Assembly: GCA_034698045.1 (NCBI GenBank)
Contig: JAQGAU010000053.1
Span: 1-48,383, forward strand
DNA length: 48,383 bases
Source: Paramacrobiotus richtersi
Lineage: Eukaryota > Tardigrada > Eutardigrada > Parachela > Macrobiotidae
Reading direction: 5' to 3'
Numbering within the stretch: position 1 is the stretch's first letter; each line of letters starts with the position of its first letter. Made by a program: the position numbers and the translations under genes. Positions 12,432 through 23,195 of this stretch are shown here, one piece after another. The notes beneath the pieces were generated by a model. The model was not told the origin of the DNA. It was given only the letters and a program-made list of their open reading frames with translations, and searched no databases.

Positions 12432-13493
12432 ATGGATGGCTGTATGTCTTCTAATGCCCTAAACAGTTCCAGCGATACGCTGTTAGTAGACCCTATACTG
12501 TACAACATTACAGAATTAAATTATACAAACTTTCAATCCACTTCTATTTCCCACGTTATAGTTAACTCGATCCTTCTCGTTGTCGCGTCGTTAACGAACG
12601 GAGTGATTTTGTTTGTTTTCTACCGGCGCTCATTATTGTGCACGCCGTTTGCCGTTCATGTTATTACCTTACTAATAACGAACACAGTCTTTGTCCTCTT
12701 TGGCGCTTTAGTTGGCACGTACTTGGACCCTCTATATGACGGCCTGGAGAGACCAGCGATTCTATGCTTCTTCCTTCTATATACGGATTTTGTGCTAAAA
12801 TCAACCATCATGTACACGCACATGAATATCTCTCTGAACCGAGCCTACGCAGTGTTATTTCCAATTCATTACAAAACTTGTTACACGAAAAAGGTGGCCA
12901 TGGTGTCGATTCTAGTGGTCAACATGTTTGTCCATTTATTCTGTACACCGGAGGTGCTCATTTCTGTGCTGCAAGAACGTTCTGTCAGAGAGCAACGTTC
13001 CTATGAAGGTAAAAGGGACAGCTACATGAGATCGTGCCCTTTGATATGCAACACGCTCCCTTTTGCTTGTACTGTTTTACTATTTTTTGTAACGTTAGTG
13101 GCAACAAATGCAACGGTTACCACAGTATGCACCGGTACAACGCGTAATGTCGCTCAGATGAGGACACAGTCCAGACAGCAAAAAGCTTTTGTCGTGCTGG
13201 GTATTGTGACGGCTGTGGAAACATGCTCTTGGCTACAAACAAAAATCACCGGTATTTTGGGCGTCTTTATTCCGGGTTTCAATGGTGGAATACTGGTTGT
13301 CGTGTTTGGCTGGCTTTATTATATTCCAGTTGTCATTGATCCTATAATGTTCGTTCTGACGTTAAGAGAGCTGAAAGATCCATTTATGGAAATGTGGCAG
13401 ACTATTTGGAACCGATGCTCCTTCTCATCCCGCTGGGGCCGCACGCACACCGGACGCACTGGGCCGATTCCACTGCAGAGTGTTGGAAACTAG
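12432..13493 (+). CDS. Divergent rhodopsin-class-like GPCR, intronless
   Basis: One uninterrupted frame of 353 aa. The N-terminus is short and extracellular, with N-glycosylation sequons (NSS near 11, NIT near 25). Seven hydrophobic segments follow, TM1 at about 42-64. Class-A landmarks are present but altered. TM1 has TNG near 55-57 where GN is usual. The TM3 end reads NRAYAV near 136-141 in place of DRY. TM7 reads DPIMF near 303-307 in place of NPxxY. A cysteine near 112 could pair with C202 or C206 in the second extracellular loop. The C-terminal tail is basic and Ser/Thr-rich. Ligand cannot be inferred; the changed DRY and NPxxY suggest an orphan, lineage-specific chemosensory or peptide receptor. 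The intronless form suggests either retrotransposition or a natively intronless family. Confidence 0.8.
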   Translation: MDGCMSSNALNSSSDTLLVDPILYNITELNYTNFQSTSISHVIVNSILLVVASLTNGVILFVFYRRSLLCTPFAVHVITLLITNTVFVLFGALVGTYLDPLYDGLERPAILCFFLLYTDFVLKSTIMYTHMNISLNRAYAVLFPIHYKTCYTKKVAMVSILVVNMFVHLFCTPEVLISVLQERSVREQRSYEGKRDSYMRSCPLICNTLPFACTVLLFFVTLVATNATVTTVCTGTTRNVAQMRTQSRQQKAFVVLGIVTAVETCSWLQTKITGILGVFIPGFNGGILVVVFGWLYYIPVVIDPIMFVLTLRELKDPFMEMWQTIWNRCSFSSRWGRTHTGRTGPIPLQSVGN

Positions 13494-14039
13494 GCGGTAT
13501 TGCTAGATTCATATTGTGTGGATGTCTCTGTTAAACACGTCCCTGTTACACAAGTAAACTTCTTTCTTGTCGTCTGTGAAACCCTGGGTGTTTTCAGCGA
13601 TTCAACAAAGAAGCCGTTGAAATTTGTATGTCGTAAACGTTTTGAGAAATCTGGCGGGTGACTTTGTACCTCCATAAATGCAGGCCGTCTTCAGTAATGA
13701 TTTTCTTGAAAGTAAATCTCAGAAACTGTTGAACTGACATCTGCACAGGACAGCGCCATTGGGTGGTTTAAAACAAATAAAACTGTTGATTTTCATGTTC
13801 AAAGGATTGCTCCACAAAGAGGTTTGTCCACTGTTATACGCAGTATCTGCCTACTTCGTGACAACGCTAGAGATACGCGTGTTTACTTTATTATTAAGGC
13901 AAGCGAAGTTAGCGAACTGGCGTAATTGAGACTTAAAAGCGAGAGCTGTGTAACAAGGGCTGCCTATCCTTCGTTGCGTATGTCTTCGTCGTCTCTGCTT
14001 TCGCCCCTTGTGGGTACATTCCTGTATTGGCCCATTTGT

Positions 14040-15200
14040 TCAGTATACCGAACAGCTTTAGCATGAGCAGGCAGATACGCGAAATTACAACTCTTCATTT
14101 ACGAGTGCATATAAGTCCGCGGCCTAAGATCGTTAACAGCGTGGCTCAAATTCCAGCTGCAAGGTCACACAAGGAATGGTTTGACATTTTACTGATGCGA
14201 CCAGACGTACATACAACAATGTGCTTTAAGGTAAAAGTGTTTTATCCATGTATACATCGCGTCTACACAGATAGAAACCATAGTCGAGGATCGGATGATA
14301 CTCATGAGGGAAAGAGAATGTTTGCCGTATATGCGTCAAGGGGCAGTAATCGGTCGTCGATACCCTTGCGGTAAATTACACTTACCGGGACTGAACTTGT
14401 GGAATGACAAATTTTGCCGTAGAGAGTTACACTGCCGCGTTTATGAAGGTTTTATTGCTTCCACACGTTAAAAGATTCATAATAATTACGGCGTTCATGC
14501 AGCGCATCAATAAAGCCATTCTAACCGAGACCGTACTAATACGTCTCCGTCGTCGTTAAAAGCTGTGGCAGCACTACTTTTTACAGTAAAACGGCAAGGT
14601 ACAGTTCCGTGTCAGGATTATTTGCCTTCCTGATTAACTCCGGCGAGGATACAGTTTTACCGATAAAAACAGCACTGCCGTCGTGACACTTGGCAGTATG
14701 TACCCTTTAACATAGCACCACTGCCATGCGTGCCCTCAATGCACGGAAAGCACAGAGGTGTTCGTGCACACTGCATAATAAATTTGTGATGTGCTTTAGG
14801 GATAAAGTTTCTGTAAAACAAACGTCTGCTCCACACTTTCTTCTTTTGACTTGTATACATGGCCTGGAGTTGTCCATTTTACAAATGGATTCGGCAAGGT
14901 TTGTTATTAACGCAGACTCGCAGAGATTGTGGTAATCATCATGGTAAGCTCGAACAGTATACCGAAAGCTGCTGATTTCAGATTCCTATGAAAAACTGTT
15001 ACCGTCCGTCTGTACGAGTTTTGAGAACATTAAATGATAATATGGTATGTTGCAGAACAGTGCACTAATTCTGCCTGCTTTTAGGCACTAATTAACTTAT
15101 TTGCGGCGATTGATGATGGATCTACCAGACAGAAGATTCCTACAGAAACATCACTAAGCCGATGGCTGGACCAGCTGATATCGCGAAATCCCACCAAGAA
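14040..15200 (+). repeat. Diverged direct duplication, copy A
   Basis: Collinear blocks recur in copy B about 1.6-1.8 kb downstream. They are GCAGATACgCGAAATTA near 14072, a block around ACGTCTCCGTCGTCG and GCTGTGGCAGCACTACTTTT near 14542-14585, TAAATGATAA...TTGCAG near 15033, and AAGCCGATGGCTGGACCAGC near 15157. Identity within blocks is roughly 75-85% by eye. Intervals differ between copies, so indels have accumulated. Confidence 0.45.
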
Positions 15201-15844
15201 CCAGACAGTATCCCTCGAACATCATTTGTAGTCATTGGTGGTTCCAGTACAGGGTGTCCAGGGGATATTGGGAATTGGGTTTTAGCGTCAGGTACCTGAA
15301 AGGCTGGAACAATGTAAGTTCACAATAACCAAACGGTAATCGAAAATTCCGATCATCTGCAGTTTTCTGTTGTGTATTGCTCAGACTAATCGGAAATGGT
15401 CCGCACAGCTGCCAAATAAGTCATCAGCTTATCTTCAGTTAAGTCTTCAGAAACTGACCCACAAGTATGGGTTGACCTTTGCTGACAACATTGCAACAAA
15501 GGGCAGACTTAATTATTGATCTATAAAGCAGGGCAATTGAGCAACAGATATCGCTTCATCCTTGGGCATATAGACTGTTTTATTAAAGGATTCACCGAAA
15601 GCTAACGTTCAGGTCACACAAACTGCCAAAAATCTGCCACGTTGGAAGAAATCATATCCGCAAGCAATACAGATTGCTGTTTATATTTCTGTGTTTGTCC
15701 TGTCATAATATCTGCTTGAGCCCAGTGTGAATTTTGTAGCACTGCATGTACTGTATACACAACCGCTTTATCATTAGTGTAGTTTTCGTCACATCAATCA
15801 ACGCTAGCTAATACAACTGTACGCCTGTTGTCCCACCTTTTGGC

Positions 15845-16760
15845 AGTTTCTAAAGAAGCGAAGCAGATACCCGAAATTAAGAGTCAGTGGTATAAGATCA
15901 TTACTTCCGCTATAACGGCTGTGCTGATGCGCTGAAATATTCTGTAACATTATGAATCTTTGAATGTGTCTCTGATCAACGTTCCCTGCGGCAGAACTTG
16001 TCATTCTACGAGTGCAGTCCCGGTAGCTGTTATTTACCCCGGTGGTGTCCGCGGAAAATTACGATTCTCGGGCGCATGCCCGGCGTAGCTGTCTCTTATG
16101 TTCCTTCAAGATCATCGACTATCAATTTCTACTTGTGTAAATGCAGTGCGTAAAGGGATAAAACACGGTATTGTACGCTGTGCGTCTGATTCGTCAAAGA
16201 CACATCCAACCTTTCGCTGTGCGAGCTGGCAGCTGGATCTCTCGTGTGGAAAATGAAAATACAGTGCATTATGGACGGGGCCACAATTAGAACGTGTTAC
16301 CACGTCTCCGGCATCGTGCCAAAGCTGCGGCAGCAGTGCTTTTTACACAGTGGGTATTTGGCATGGTCAGCTTTAGGAATTGTTTGTATACAACAGCATC
16401 GTCTCTCTTGACTGTATAGCTTGCTAGAGTCTAGTACACAATGAAAAGAATTATTCAAAGTTTGTTATAATTGTAATTACGGCCATCGTGCATGGTATGG
16501 TAGAACAGTGCGTCTTCTGTATGTAACTGCCTTAAATTTTCTTTACAAAGCTATTAGATTTCCGTAAACAGTAAATGATAAGGCTTGCCGCTTGTTGCAG
16601 TACAGAGCCCTAATTAATATTTGTTTATCCTTAGGCCAGTGGTTAACCAGCCAGTGTGATCCATGAGGACAGACCGGGCCGGAAAAAAGGCAGGAGAGTC
16701 GACAAAGCACCCTAGGAAGCCGCTGACTGGACCAGCGTGTACCCGGAATCCGAGTGCGAA
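15845..16760 (+). repeat. Diverged direct duplication, copy B
   Basis: Partner of the segment at 14040-15200. It shows the same blocks in the same order: GCAGATACcCGAAATTA near 15868, ACGTCTCCGGCATCG with GCTGCGGCAGCAGTGCTTTT near 16300-16345, TAAATGATAAGG...TTGCAG near 16572, and AAGCCGCTGACTGGACCAGC near 16716. I recognise no coding content, and the nature of the ancestral unit is unknown. Confidence 0.45.
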
Positions 16761-17459
16761 AAGCCCAGTGTCCCTGGGACAGCGGTCATCGCGGTGCTGA
16801 TCGTAGGCGCCGTGTAGTATACGACCCCTACAATCAGCACTGCGATAACGAATCAGCACCTTGAATGAATACTGCAAATCAATGGAATTTTTGATTGCAA
16901 AATTGTATAGTTTTGTCATTGAGATGAAACTAAATAGAATAACAGTATACAACGTATAGCAGCTATAGCTGATCATCACCCGAGACTAGTACAATCGGCG
17001 GTAATGTCCACGGCAATCCATTTATTAAGACTTCAATCCATTTCACCAGGGTTGTCCCTCAGCCTGCACATTTGCGGAACGGCTTCTTTCCAGATTTTGC
17101 GCATCGGGGAACGGTAAAAAATAGTACGACAATCTCTTCAGAAATGACCTGATTGTGTTGCTTTTTGTTTACTGTTTGGGCTTTTATCTGTGGTGGTTCT
17201 AGAAAGGCGATATTTTTGGAATGACGATATATGTGGAATGACCTGGGACATATGCCATTCCTTCCCGCATGGGTATGATTGGCATACACAATAAATTTTT
17301 ATCAAGAAGTACGAAACGTTATTTACAAGCAGAACGCTAACGACGATTCGCAGAAACGTTACACGAGAAGTGCATACTCTGTATGTGCAACAGACTTATC
17401 CTTGGCCGTTAGCAGATGAGATGTAACGCACTGCATCGTATAGTATACGAAAACCATCT

Positions 17460-18287
17460 TATACAATCTGAAGATGGATAACTTTCACAATCAATTCATC
17501 CACCTCAAAATGCGGCAACATCCAGCCCTCATACCGTCCGCTGAGAGCTTTGGCAGCATTTTTCATGGTGAGCTGGTGGTGTATGTTTCGTTGTATTCAA
17601 GCGGGTGGCTGCGGGTCTTCCAGGAAAGACATATTTCATCAAGCCGGACAGGGGATGGGAGCCAGGTGTCATTCCGATTTTCCCGTTATAGCGCAAGATA
17701 TAGCGGCACGTGACGCCGTCACTAAGTGAAAAAAGGAAATCGCACAACAATGTGACGATCCGTCCAGCCTTGGCCGTTACTTGCTAAAGGCTTGAAGTGA
17801 ACAAGTCGGCCCCGTCATAAATGGCTTGAGGTCGTACAACGCTATAGTGTAGTAAAGTCCGACCTATAGAATATTCACTTGGGGCTGCAGTGCACCAGCA
17901 CAGCAGCGTCGATTAGGATGCTCCAGATTGATCATTGGCAGATGCGCCATGTATTGCTCCACAGGGCGTAGTTGAAAGGGGAGGTGTGGTTCGGCTCGTT
18001 TTTTATGTGCCAGACGGAATACAGATAGAGCCATCATAGAGGGCATGCATGCGGTAAATACGACGTACAAAGCCTGCTTTGGTGTTCTGTCTCCTGTCAG
18101 TTCAATGATATGAACCATATTATAAGCATGAATGAACAGACAGGCCTCGTTGAGCCCGGATCAAATGAGTCAGAACATGACTCGTCCAGCAAAATATGAG
18201 TCCAGCGCGAACAATTCACTATACGGGACTGGCAGTGTGATGAGTGAGAGCAGGCAGAGTACGATTATTCGACACGCAAATTTCCGA
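17460..18287 (-). pseudogene. Dead membrane- or secreted-protein gene, family unknown
   Basis: On the minus strand one frame begins with a hydrophobic, signal-like stretch (RKFACRIIVLCLLSLITLP), then meets two TGA codons between about 18150 and 18175. The same frame continues as NEACLFIHAYNMVHIIELTG and a transmembrane-like QALYVVFTACMPSMMALSVF followed by RLAHKKR, ending at 17864. Further down, short frames near 17466-17720 include ALSGRYEGWMLPHFEVDELI, which looks protein-like but is in another frame. The stops and frame changes argue for a pseudogene. A spliced gene with introns covering the stops is the alternative. Family not recognised. Confidence 0.35.
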
Positions 18288-18290
18288 ATG

Positions 18291-18330
18291 TTCAGTTCTG
18301 TTCAGTCCTGTTCAATCCGGTTCAGTCATG
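18291..18330. repeat. Four-copy 10-bp tandem repeat
   Basis: Four consecutive 10-bp units of consensus TTCAGTYCTG are visible, with a few substitutions (TTCAATCCGG in the third). They lie just upstream of the decayed minus-strand gene at 17460-18287. Confidence 0.8.
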
Positions 18331-18941
18331 CTATGTATGTGCGTATAACCGGTCTGTTATAGGCCAATGGCAGTAGAGACTAAGAGCACCTATGACCGAC
18401 AGGGCGGCGTTAAACTGGCCAGCTTAACCCCGCTGTGCCGCTCTTGTGAATTGTGATCTACTGTTTTGGCAATAGAGCACAGATATCTTGATGACTTGAT
18501 CCTACAGCAAATTCCAGTTTTCCCCTGAGCCATCTATCGGACGATTCCTCTTTCCGCAGACGACAACGGTACACCGAGTGTCTATTCTACCTAATCCCGG
18601 ACCCGGAGACCATGTGCGTTTAGATTAAGTCGATGCGACAGTGAGGAATTTTCGGTACGTGTACACATCTGAGATTTCCACAGAGGCTCCATTTGCAGCG
18701 AAACTGAGACCGACGCCGATGTGCTGAAAATAATAGCAGTACTTACGAAACCGAAGTCTATACGGCGATCAGAACGTTTCTTCGCAGTACGTGCAGCCAG
18801 TCGTACATGCTTTCATCTCCTGTATTAGGTCTTTCGTTAAATTTTGATTACTTAATTTTCTATCAAATTATTTTATTTTTATTGTAATTTGCAAGTCACA
18901 GCAAGGCACAGCAAGGCGGTATTGAAAAATAGTCAGTTTCG
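18331..18941. other. Intergenic, upstream of F-box pair
   Basis: No gene seen. The last part before 18942 is AT-rich and ends in a possible acceptor (TCATTGCAG at 18960) that could join a missing 5' exon to the F-box gene. Confidence 0.35.
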
Positions 18942-20174
18942 ATGTTGGTTTGTCATTGCAGGCAAAACATGTTTCCTTTCGAGATCATGTCCGGAGAAGT
19001 ATCGGCAATAGTCTATCCCGGTAAAGTTGACAGAGAAAGCGTGGTATCCGTTCGAGAAAGCGACGGTCTGCTTCACTACGGACTGCTGATTCGCCGGGAA
19101 AGCGATGGCTTCCAAATCGATTTCGGATATGGACCAGATCGAATGCGCATTGTTCCTGTTGACAGAGTCTTCCACCTGAGGGGCATCTTTACCATGTGGA
19201 ATAGTTACTACAATGCAGGGGACTCCCGTAAGTCGCAAAGTTATATCAGAATACCGTTAAAAGAAAACGACAAGGTGGAGGTCCTGCTGCAGACGAAGCT
19301 CGACCAACGATGGAAGTGGCACCCAGGAAGACTCCTGACAGCTGATTTTACGAGCGGGTATTTTGGCCATGTCAGCGTCTCACTGTTACACGGGAAAACA
19401 GCCGAAATTATCGTTCCCGGACAACAAATCCAAGCTGCTGGTGATCAAAGACCTCTGGTACACATCTGGGGAACACGATCACCGGCCTACATTGTGCACT
19501 ATCCTTGGCCAGTGGAGTTTAACTTCAACCATCTACCACACGCGCTACTGGCCGACATTTTTGACCGTTTGTTTACATGGGATCAAGTACCAGTCCGTCG
19601 TGTTTGCGGACTCTGGAACGACATCATTCTGGCCACAGCGGGGACAATTCTGCACGTCAAGTATGGTCACCGAAGTGCGTCGTTATTACATAATCTGTGG
19701 AGCACGAGGACCCAAGGTGTTGTTCTGGTCTGCTATGAGCCGGATGACCGCATCGATTTACTGCGGTCCGTCGGGGTTTTGCTCCGACACATCGCCGCTG
19801 GGTACGGATATCGTCGTCTCATTGTCGTTCGTTTTGCGGGAATATCGTTTAGCATCGGACTGTGCTGCGAGCGACTCGGGCGTTTCAGGGAAACCTTGGC
19901 TTCCTTTAGCTCGATATGCCGCTTTATTGGGTTGCCTTACTCGGACCGTTACGACTCTGTGCGAGTTGTCGTACAACAGAAATGGATCGATGTCAGCGAA
20001 GCCGGTTTTTCTGAGCGCTTTTGTAAATCGCTTTCTTTTCGCGGCTTCCTGAGTGAGTCAAATTCAGATTATGTAGGAATAAAGAGTTGGATCGATGCAC
20101 AGATTGTGGAGTGTAATCAAGGCAGTGCCACGAAGGTATGTACAGATATGTTCACTGGCAGATGTTGTTTCTAG
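18942..20174 (+). CDS. F-box protein with novel N-terminal module (copy 1)
   Basis: Frame of 410 aa. Two starts are possible: ATG 18942, or ATG 18969 just after a TTGCAG acceptor if a 5' exon exists. An N-terminal module (about 35-80) contains VVSVRESDGLLHYGLLIRRE then IDFGYGPDRMRIVPVDRVF. It resembles a small beta-barrel such as a tudor-like fold, but I cannot assign it. A tryptophan-containing block (RWKWHPGRLL) follows. The F-box lies at about 194-232 (NHLPHALLADIFDRLF with VRRVCGLWNDII). F-box proteins bind SKP1 and act as substrate adaptors of SCF ubiquitin ligases. The C-terminal half is the likely substrate-binding part. The end reads SATK followed by GTATGT, matching the intron position of copy 2, yet reading on reaches a stop at 20172. 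A polyadenylation signal at 20380 closes the gene. Confidence 0.72.
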   Translation: MLVCHCRQNMFPFEIMSGEVSAIVYPGKVDRESVVSVRESDGLLHYGLLIRRESDGFQIDFGYGPDRMRIVPVDRVFHLRGIFTMWNSYYNAGDSRKSQSYIRIPLKENDKVEVLLQTKLDQRWKWHPGRLLTADFTSGYFGHVSVSLLHGKTAEIIVPGQQIQAAGDQRPLVHIWGTRSPAYIVHYPWPVEFNFNHLPHALLADIFDRLFTWDQVPVRRVCGLWNDIILATAGTILHVKYGHRSASLLHNLWSTRTQGVVLVCYEPDDRIDLLRSVGVLLRHIAAGYGYRRLIVVRFAGISFSIGLCCERLGRFRETLASFSSICRFIGLPYSDRYDSVRVVVQQKWIDVSEAGFSERFCKSLSFRGFLSESNSDYVGIKSWIDAQIVECNQGSATKVCTDMFTGRCCF

Positions 20175-20529
20175 TAGACCGTATTTACGCTGTAATTTCT
20201 AAAGAAAGGCGTTTGGAAGATAAACTGTGGGGTAGTATGTGCTTCGCAAACGGTCATGCTGGGCCATGGCTACAGACAAACAAACATGTACTTATGCGAG
20301 GTACTCCAGGAATCAAACCAGAAATTATTTATTTCTATTGAAACTCTTTCATTAATCATTCGAAAATCTGTTGTTTTACAATAAAATGATATTCACATAA
20401 CGCTCTAATTTGTACAATTTTCCTTGCCCAGCTTACCGGCTGTCTTATTTCCCGTAGAAGACACCTAGCAAGGCTGTGCCGGACGTAATTAGCCGCCGTT
20501 CAGAAGCCGTGAGTGTGAAGCACTCAGGA
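20175..20529. other. Spacer between tandem F-box genes
   Basis: 3' UTR of copy 1, with AATAAA at 20380-20385, then the leader of copy 2. A pyrimidine-rich acceptor ending TTTCCCGTAG near 20456 opens a frame that runs into copy 2, so copy 2 may have an upstream exon not identified here. Confidence 0.4.
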
Positions 20530-21883
20530 ATGCCTTTTCCGCCTTTGGTGGCGAAGCGAAATTCTGTTACAGTCCGTGGCAATGACGGACTGTTGCACCA
20601 TGCCCAGGTGATGGCAAGAGAAGCTGATGGCCTGCTCGTTGATTTCGGGTTCGCACCGGGAAGGTTGGCTTCCGTACCATTTGGCAGCGTGTACAGGTAC
20701 AGTGCCCCCCAGCCCGACATTCAGACGCTCCGCGAGATCGACCGCGGTGGTCCCGTTGAAGTGCTGCTCCGAATGCTGCCCGGCGAGCCGTGGAAATGGT
20801 ATCCCGGGACCGCTGTCCATTCTGTACGGGATTCCTCTTCTGATCGGCATACCATGTACGGATTCGTGAAACTTCTCGCACGGAACGGCACCCAAATGAC
20901 GGCGGTTGTTCCTCTTATGCAGCTGCGACCTCCTTGCGATGGTGCGGAATTGGAGACGTTGCTAATCAGCAAGAGGGACGACATTCCAGTTGACCTGAAT
21001 CGCCGGCTGCCCTGGGAGTTAACAATCAATGAAATGCCGTTGGATTTGCTGGAAGAGGTGCTGGAATACCTGGAGACTGTTCCGCGTATGATGGTGCGTA
21101 TCGTGTGCAAGCTGTGGGACCACATTATCAGAGCAGGATCCCACCGATTCGTGTATCTGGAAGAGGATGCTCAGAGAGCGGTGTGCTGCCTCAGCAACGT
21201 CTGGAGCGCCGAAACAACGATCGTGGTCATCCATGGAATGAAAGATCATTTTCCAACAGTCTGCCGTCTTCTGAAGCTATTCGTGGACAAATATGGGCGT
21301 ACACTAAAGACTGTCGTTCTGCGCGAACGGAACGATATTTTTCACAGTTATACACTGGGCACTGGGGTTAGCGATGAACTGCCGCTTCTAGCAACGGTAT
21401 GCAGAAGCGTAATCTTTCGCCGAGCATGGTTTCGCGTCCGGATTAACTTTTGCATGTACCTGGGCACAACGTGTTACGTAACGATCCGCTCCGGACGCCT
21501 TGATCTAACCAGCCCTGAGTTTGCCGCACACTGGTGGAATATCGTTGAGCAGAATGTCGAGCGTTATCATCGTAAATCAGGCATCGAGATCATTCGGTTG
21601 CACTTTTCTTCTCGATGTCCTTCATCTAGCGCATGCGCGACTCGCGTTCTAAAGGTATGAGAATGGATTTGCAGTGAGAGAGACGGATGTTGTACGCATA
21701 TGCTCAGCATGTTGTTGTATGTTGCAGATTATCAATGAGCTGGATAGTGCAGTGCGCGGTCAAGGTGAAAGCCGACAGGAACAATGGTTGGCCGAAGATT
21801 TACCGACAATGGAGTGGGAAACCATAACCCAGTTTGCTATTGTGGCAGTAGAAAGCGCGATGTCTTACTGCCCGAACCATTAA
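20530..21883 (+). CDS. F-box protein with novel N-terminal module (copy 2)
   Basis: Two exons, 20530-21654 and 21728-21883, joined at a phase-0 intron of 73 bp (AAG/GTATGA donor, GTTGCAG acceptor), giving 426 aa. The ATG at 20530 is the first in frame; the frame is open upstream to an acceptor near 20456, so the N-terminus may be longer. The N-terminal module matches copy 1: SVTVRGNDGLLHHAQVMARE then VDFGFAPGRLASVPFGSVY. PWKWYPG corresponds to the KWHPG block of copy 1. The F-box is at about 166-204 (INEMPLDLLEEVLEYL with VRIVCKLWDHII). The second exon adds a helical tail (EQWLAEDLPTMEWETITQF). It is probably a SCF-type ubiquitin-ligase adaptor. Same-strand spacing from copy 1 is 355 bp, a tandem duplicate. 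Confidence 0.78.
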
Positions 21884-23195
21884 TATAGTGAAGCGGAAAA
21901 TAGAATATACGATCGCAAAGTCGGTATGTATCAGCGATCCCTTCTTGACTTGTCGGTTAGTATTCCTCTACCTCTCTGCGGTTGGTCCGTCACACATTGA
22001 ACTCTCGACCTAGCTTCTAGTATCTTTTCTTCCCCTCTGCGATACATCTTGTAACGATGTCAAGCTGTCCGAAAACTGAATCTTTTTTTCTTGGAACGCG
22101 TTGGACTTGAGCAACGTCAGCTTGACTGCACACGTCGTCAGAAAAAATTGTTAATATGAAGTGAGACCGTAACATTCCTAATAAGTCTCCCCAGCAGCAT
22201 CCGTATTTATCCCCTGATTCACTTGAGAAGAGCCGACAACTTACACGGCTCCAATCCTGCAGGAAAAGCGACGTCCAACACAATAACCTACATTAATTGT
22301 GATATCGTACGGGATAATGTGTGCAGCACAGACCGAAGTGGCGGCAACGGGTTGACCTCTGGGCGAATGCCCTTCAGTCCCCCGCTTTAGAGAAGTTTAA
22401 TCGTAATATGCACAAACAAACCAACCAAGTACACGGAACCAGCGGTAGCATAACAGCATGACAAACCAAACGACAACAGCAAACGAAAAACAACAACATG
22501 CGGGCTGGGTGGGAAGGGGAATTCAATCGAGAATGCAGCAAATTATTTGCTAAGCTAGGCAGAACAAAATGAACCTTTCTCTTTCGAGTGAGATTCTGGG
22601 CGACGTGAATGCCCGTGATCTGCACGCTAGAGCTGATGAGCCAATCCTAGCGTTCTAACTGCAATTAGCGCAAGTGGGAGGATTGCTCTCTCACAATTAA
22701 CAGGGACTAAAGTCATGCTTTATTCCCGCATTAGGCTACGTATTTCGGGGTGCATAAAGAACGGCAATACGAGTATAAGGTTCCCTGAATGAAAGTTATA
22801 CATGTACAGAAGTTTCCACAGTCAGCACCAAAATTTCATCCCATAACGAACACATGCCACGCATCTTGCCTTGATTGTCCATGGAGCAAGCAGCAAATTG
22901 ATTCTGATTCGGGTGATGATTATGTATGTTGTTCTACATTAGAATCTAATGCATCAGACTGTGCAGTTCTGCAGTATTCTTCTCTAATCTTATTTTGTAA
23001 CAGCAACATGTGCTGCAGAATAAGGGGTCCACCTTTGATTTATTGCTCCAACCACTAATTTCGATTTTAACAATACTCAGGCACTAATACGTTAAAGCAA
23101 AACGACCAAGCAACTAACAACCTTGTAACTAGCCACCTAGACAACAACGTAACAAACGAAGGAAAAACAAGCCAACTAGCAAGGTCACTAACCCT
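21884..23195. other. Intergenic, gene-poor
   Basis: About 1.3 kb between convergent genes. I see no supportable gene, RNA or repeat. Confidence 0.4.

Larger units (their letters stand above)
13494..17459. other. Gene-poor tract with an ancient internal duplication
   Basis: No gene I can support in nearly 4 kb. The main structure is a diverged direct duplication, listed separately at 14040-15200 and 15845-16760. Open frames here are short and lack recognisable domains. Confidence 0.4.

Noticed and set aside
20136..20341. A second exon for F-box copy 1 starting at 20162 after a 26-bp intron.
   Set aside because: The intron would be too short to splice and the product does not resemble the second exon of copy 2.
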